NCBI GenBank assembly: GCA_026390245.1 | Contig: JAPLGI010000154.1 | Coordinates: 1 to 5,855 of the forward strand | Source of the DNA: Caldisericota bacterium | GTDB taxonomy: Bacteria > Caldisericota > Caldisericia > Cryosericales > Cryosericaceae | Length of the DNA stretch: 5,855 nt | Reading direction: 5' to 3' | Shown: in pieces, positions 4,923 through 5,855 of the stretch | Layout: the number at the start of each line of letters is the position of its first letter | Position numbering within the stretch: the first letter of the stretch is position 1 | Notes under the pieces: model-generated | Databases searched by the model: none | The model's input: only the letters and a program-made list of their open reading frames with translations | Told to the model about the DNA's origin: nothing | Position numbers and translations under genes: made by a program

Positions 4923-5855
4923 GTGGTCCGCTTTCTCATCAGGACATTCGGGTGCCAGTTCAACCAGCTGTACAGTGCTACGATCGCCGATGCACTTGCA
5001 CGGGGAGGCCATCAGCCTGCCGAGAGTCTTGGCGACGCCTCCCTGGTCATCATCAATACCTGTGCGGTCCGAGAGAAGGCCGAAGAAAAGGCCTTCAGCT
5101 TCCTTGGGGAAGCAGCGAAGTTGGTTGGAGCTCCCCGCATCGTTTTCATGGGTTGCACGGCCACGCTTGACAAGGAACGAGCGATTCGTATAGCAGGCCG
5201 CGGCCTGAATGTCGTGGATGGCACGACGGATGTGGAGCATGTGCTTGCTGTGGTAGGGTCAGTCGTGCCGCTCGGTGAACTGGACTGCAGTGCTCCCCAG
5301 TCACTCTTTCCCACTGCTGACATTGAAGTTGTTCGTGGATGCGAAAGCTACTGTACGTACTGTATCGTTCCAAGGGCACGAGGCCCCGAGGTCATTGTCG
5401 ATGTTGGCGAAGTTCTGCATCGGGCCGAACGAGCCATCGGGAGCGGCTTCAGTGAGCTGCTCTTCCTGGGCCAGAATATCAACAGGTATCGGTCGGGCAA
5501 TAGTGGACTTGTCGAGGCAATGCGTAGCGTCGATGGACTGGACGGCAGCTTCTGGTTCTGGTTCCTCAGCTCTCATCCGGCCAATTTCACGCCGGACGAA
5601 GTGAGACAGCTCATGCAGCTGCGGCACATCGAGCATCGTCTGCACCTTCCACTGCAGTCGGGAAGCGACCGGATCCTTGAGCGGATGAACAGGCGGCATA
5701 CAGTCGCAGACTATGCAAGGCTTGCAGAGCCCATTCGCGAGAATGCCGATTGGACATTGACAACAGACATCATCGTTGGCTTCCCCGGCGAAACGGATGA
5801 TGATTTTGCCCATACGGTCGATACGGTCCGTGGGTTCCGGTTTGACGGGGTTTTC
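4923..5855 (+). CDS. miaB: tRNA-2-methylthio-N6-isopentenyladenosine(37) methylthiotransferase MiaB (3'-truncated)
   Basis: Radical-SAM enzyme that adds a methylthio group to i6A37 in tRNAs reading codons that start with U. The frame is open from GTG 4923 to the window edge (311 codons); family members have about 430-450 residues, so the last third, including the TRAM domain, lies outside. The N-terminal Fe-S domain has its three Cys: C11 (TFGCQ), C47 (NTCAVREKAEEK) and C78 (MGCTA). The radical-SAM cluster motif CxxxCxxC is C140-C144-C147 (RGCESYCTYCIVP). Further MiaB marks are LGQNIN, LSSHP, HLPLQSGSDRIL and TTDIIVGFPGE. SSHP and HLPxQSGS favour MiaB over RimO or MtaB. Two places are unusual: the usual acidic D-S-E after CQxN is replaced (CQFNQLYSA), and the usual YTRGRExSR after the cluster reads RARGPEVIV. 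It follows ymdB by one base. In Bacillus subtilis ymdB and the miaB gene ymcB are also near neighbours. Another methylthiotransferase subfamily is possible but less likely. Confidence 0.88.
   Translation, partial: MVRFLIRTFGCQFNQLYSATIADALARGGHQPAESLGDASLVIINTCAVREKAEEKAFSFLGEAAKLVGAPRIVFMGCTATLDKERAIRIAGRGLNVVDGTTDVEHVLAVVGSVVPLGELDCSAPQSLFPTADIEVVRGCESYCTYCIVPRARGPEVIVDVGEVLHRAERAIGSGFSELLFLGQNINRYRSGNSGLVEAMRSVDGLDGSFWFWFLSSHPANFTPDEVRQLMQLRHIEHRLHLPLQSGSDRILERMNRRHTVADYARLAEPIRENADWTLTTDIIVGFPGETDDDFAHTVDTVRGFRFDGVF

Noticed and set aside
4079..4963. Long open frame (294 codons) on the minus strand opposite ymdB
   Set aside because: It lies fully antisense to a gene with intact family motifs and metal ligands, its translation is Arg/His/Cys-rich with no recognisable domain, and it spans the rplY terminator. 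It is a codon-bias shadow.
1..5855. A novel defence, mobile or biosynthetic system
   Set aside because: Both strands were read. All + strand space is occupied by six housekeeping genes with two short intergenic gaps, and there are no terminal repeats, direct-repeat arrays, integrase or toxin-like small genes.

Overview
The window is bacterial chromosomal DNA of moderately high GC content (mid-50s per cent by eye, not computed). All six genes lie on the + strand and cover almost all of it. Every gene belongs to a well-known housekeeping family. I see no mobile element, CRISPR array, tRNA, rRNA, or foreign-looking island. The gene set and order (glmU-prs-rplY, with ymdB-miaB and a kbl-type gene close by) resemble Firmicutes and other non-proteobacterial lineages. 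The sequence alone does not let me name a phylum with confidence.

Layout: (1) bases 1-936, the 3' four-fifths of a PLP-dependent alpha-oxoamine synthase, most like 2-amino-3-ketobutyrate CoA ligase (kbl); (2) 944-2320, glmU, the bifunctional enzyme that makes UDP-GlcNAc; (3) 2310-3257, prs, PRPP synthetase, overlapping the end of glmU by 11 bases; (4) 3258-3343, a short intergenic region with a hairpin at the prs stop and a good sigma70/sigmaA-type promoter; (5) 3344-4042, rplY (long L25/CTC-type ribosomal protein) with an 18-bp tandem repeat in its C-terminal tail; (6) 4086-4112, a strong intrinsic terminator; (7) 4142-4921, a YmdB-family metallophosphoesterase starting at GTG; (8) 4923-5855, the N-terminal 311 codons of miaB, a radical-SAM tRNA methylthiotransferase, running off the right edge.

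Transcription probably falls into three units: kbl-glmU-prs (7-base gap, then 11-base overlap), rplY alone (own promoter and terminator), and ymdB-miaB (1-base gap). The source of transcription for the last pair is unclear, because only 29 bases separate the terminator from the ymdB start. The genes do not form one pathway. They supply a cell-wall precursor (GlmU), PRPP for nucleotide synthesis (Prs), a 5S rRNA-binding ribosomal protein (L25), a phosphodiesterase (YmdB) and tRNA modification (MiaB).

I did not find convincing evidence of a previously undescribed system. The points most worth a second look are local: a His in place of the usual third Asp of the Prs PRPP loop, the repeat in the L25 tail, overlapping promoter motifs ahead of rplY, the joining of two gene clusters that are separate in Bacillus subtilis, and unusual motif residues in MiaB and GlmU.
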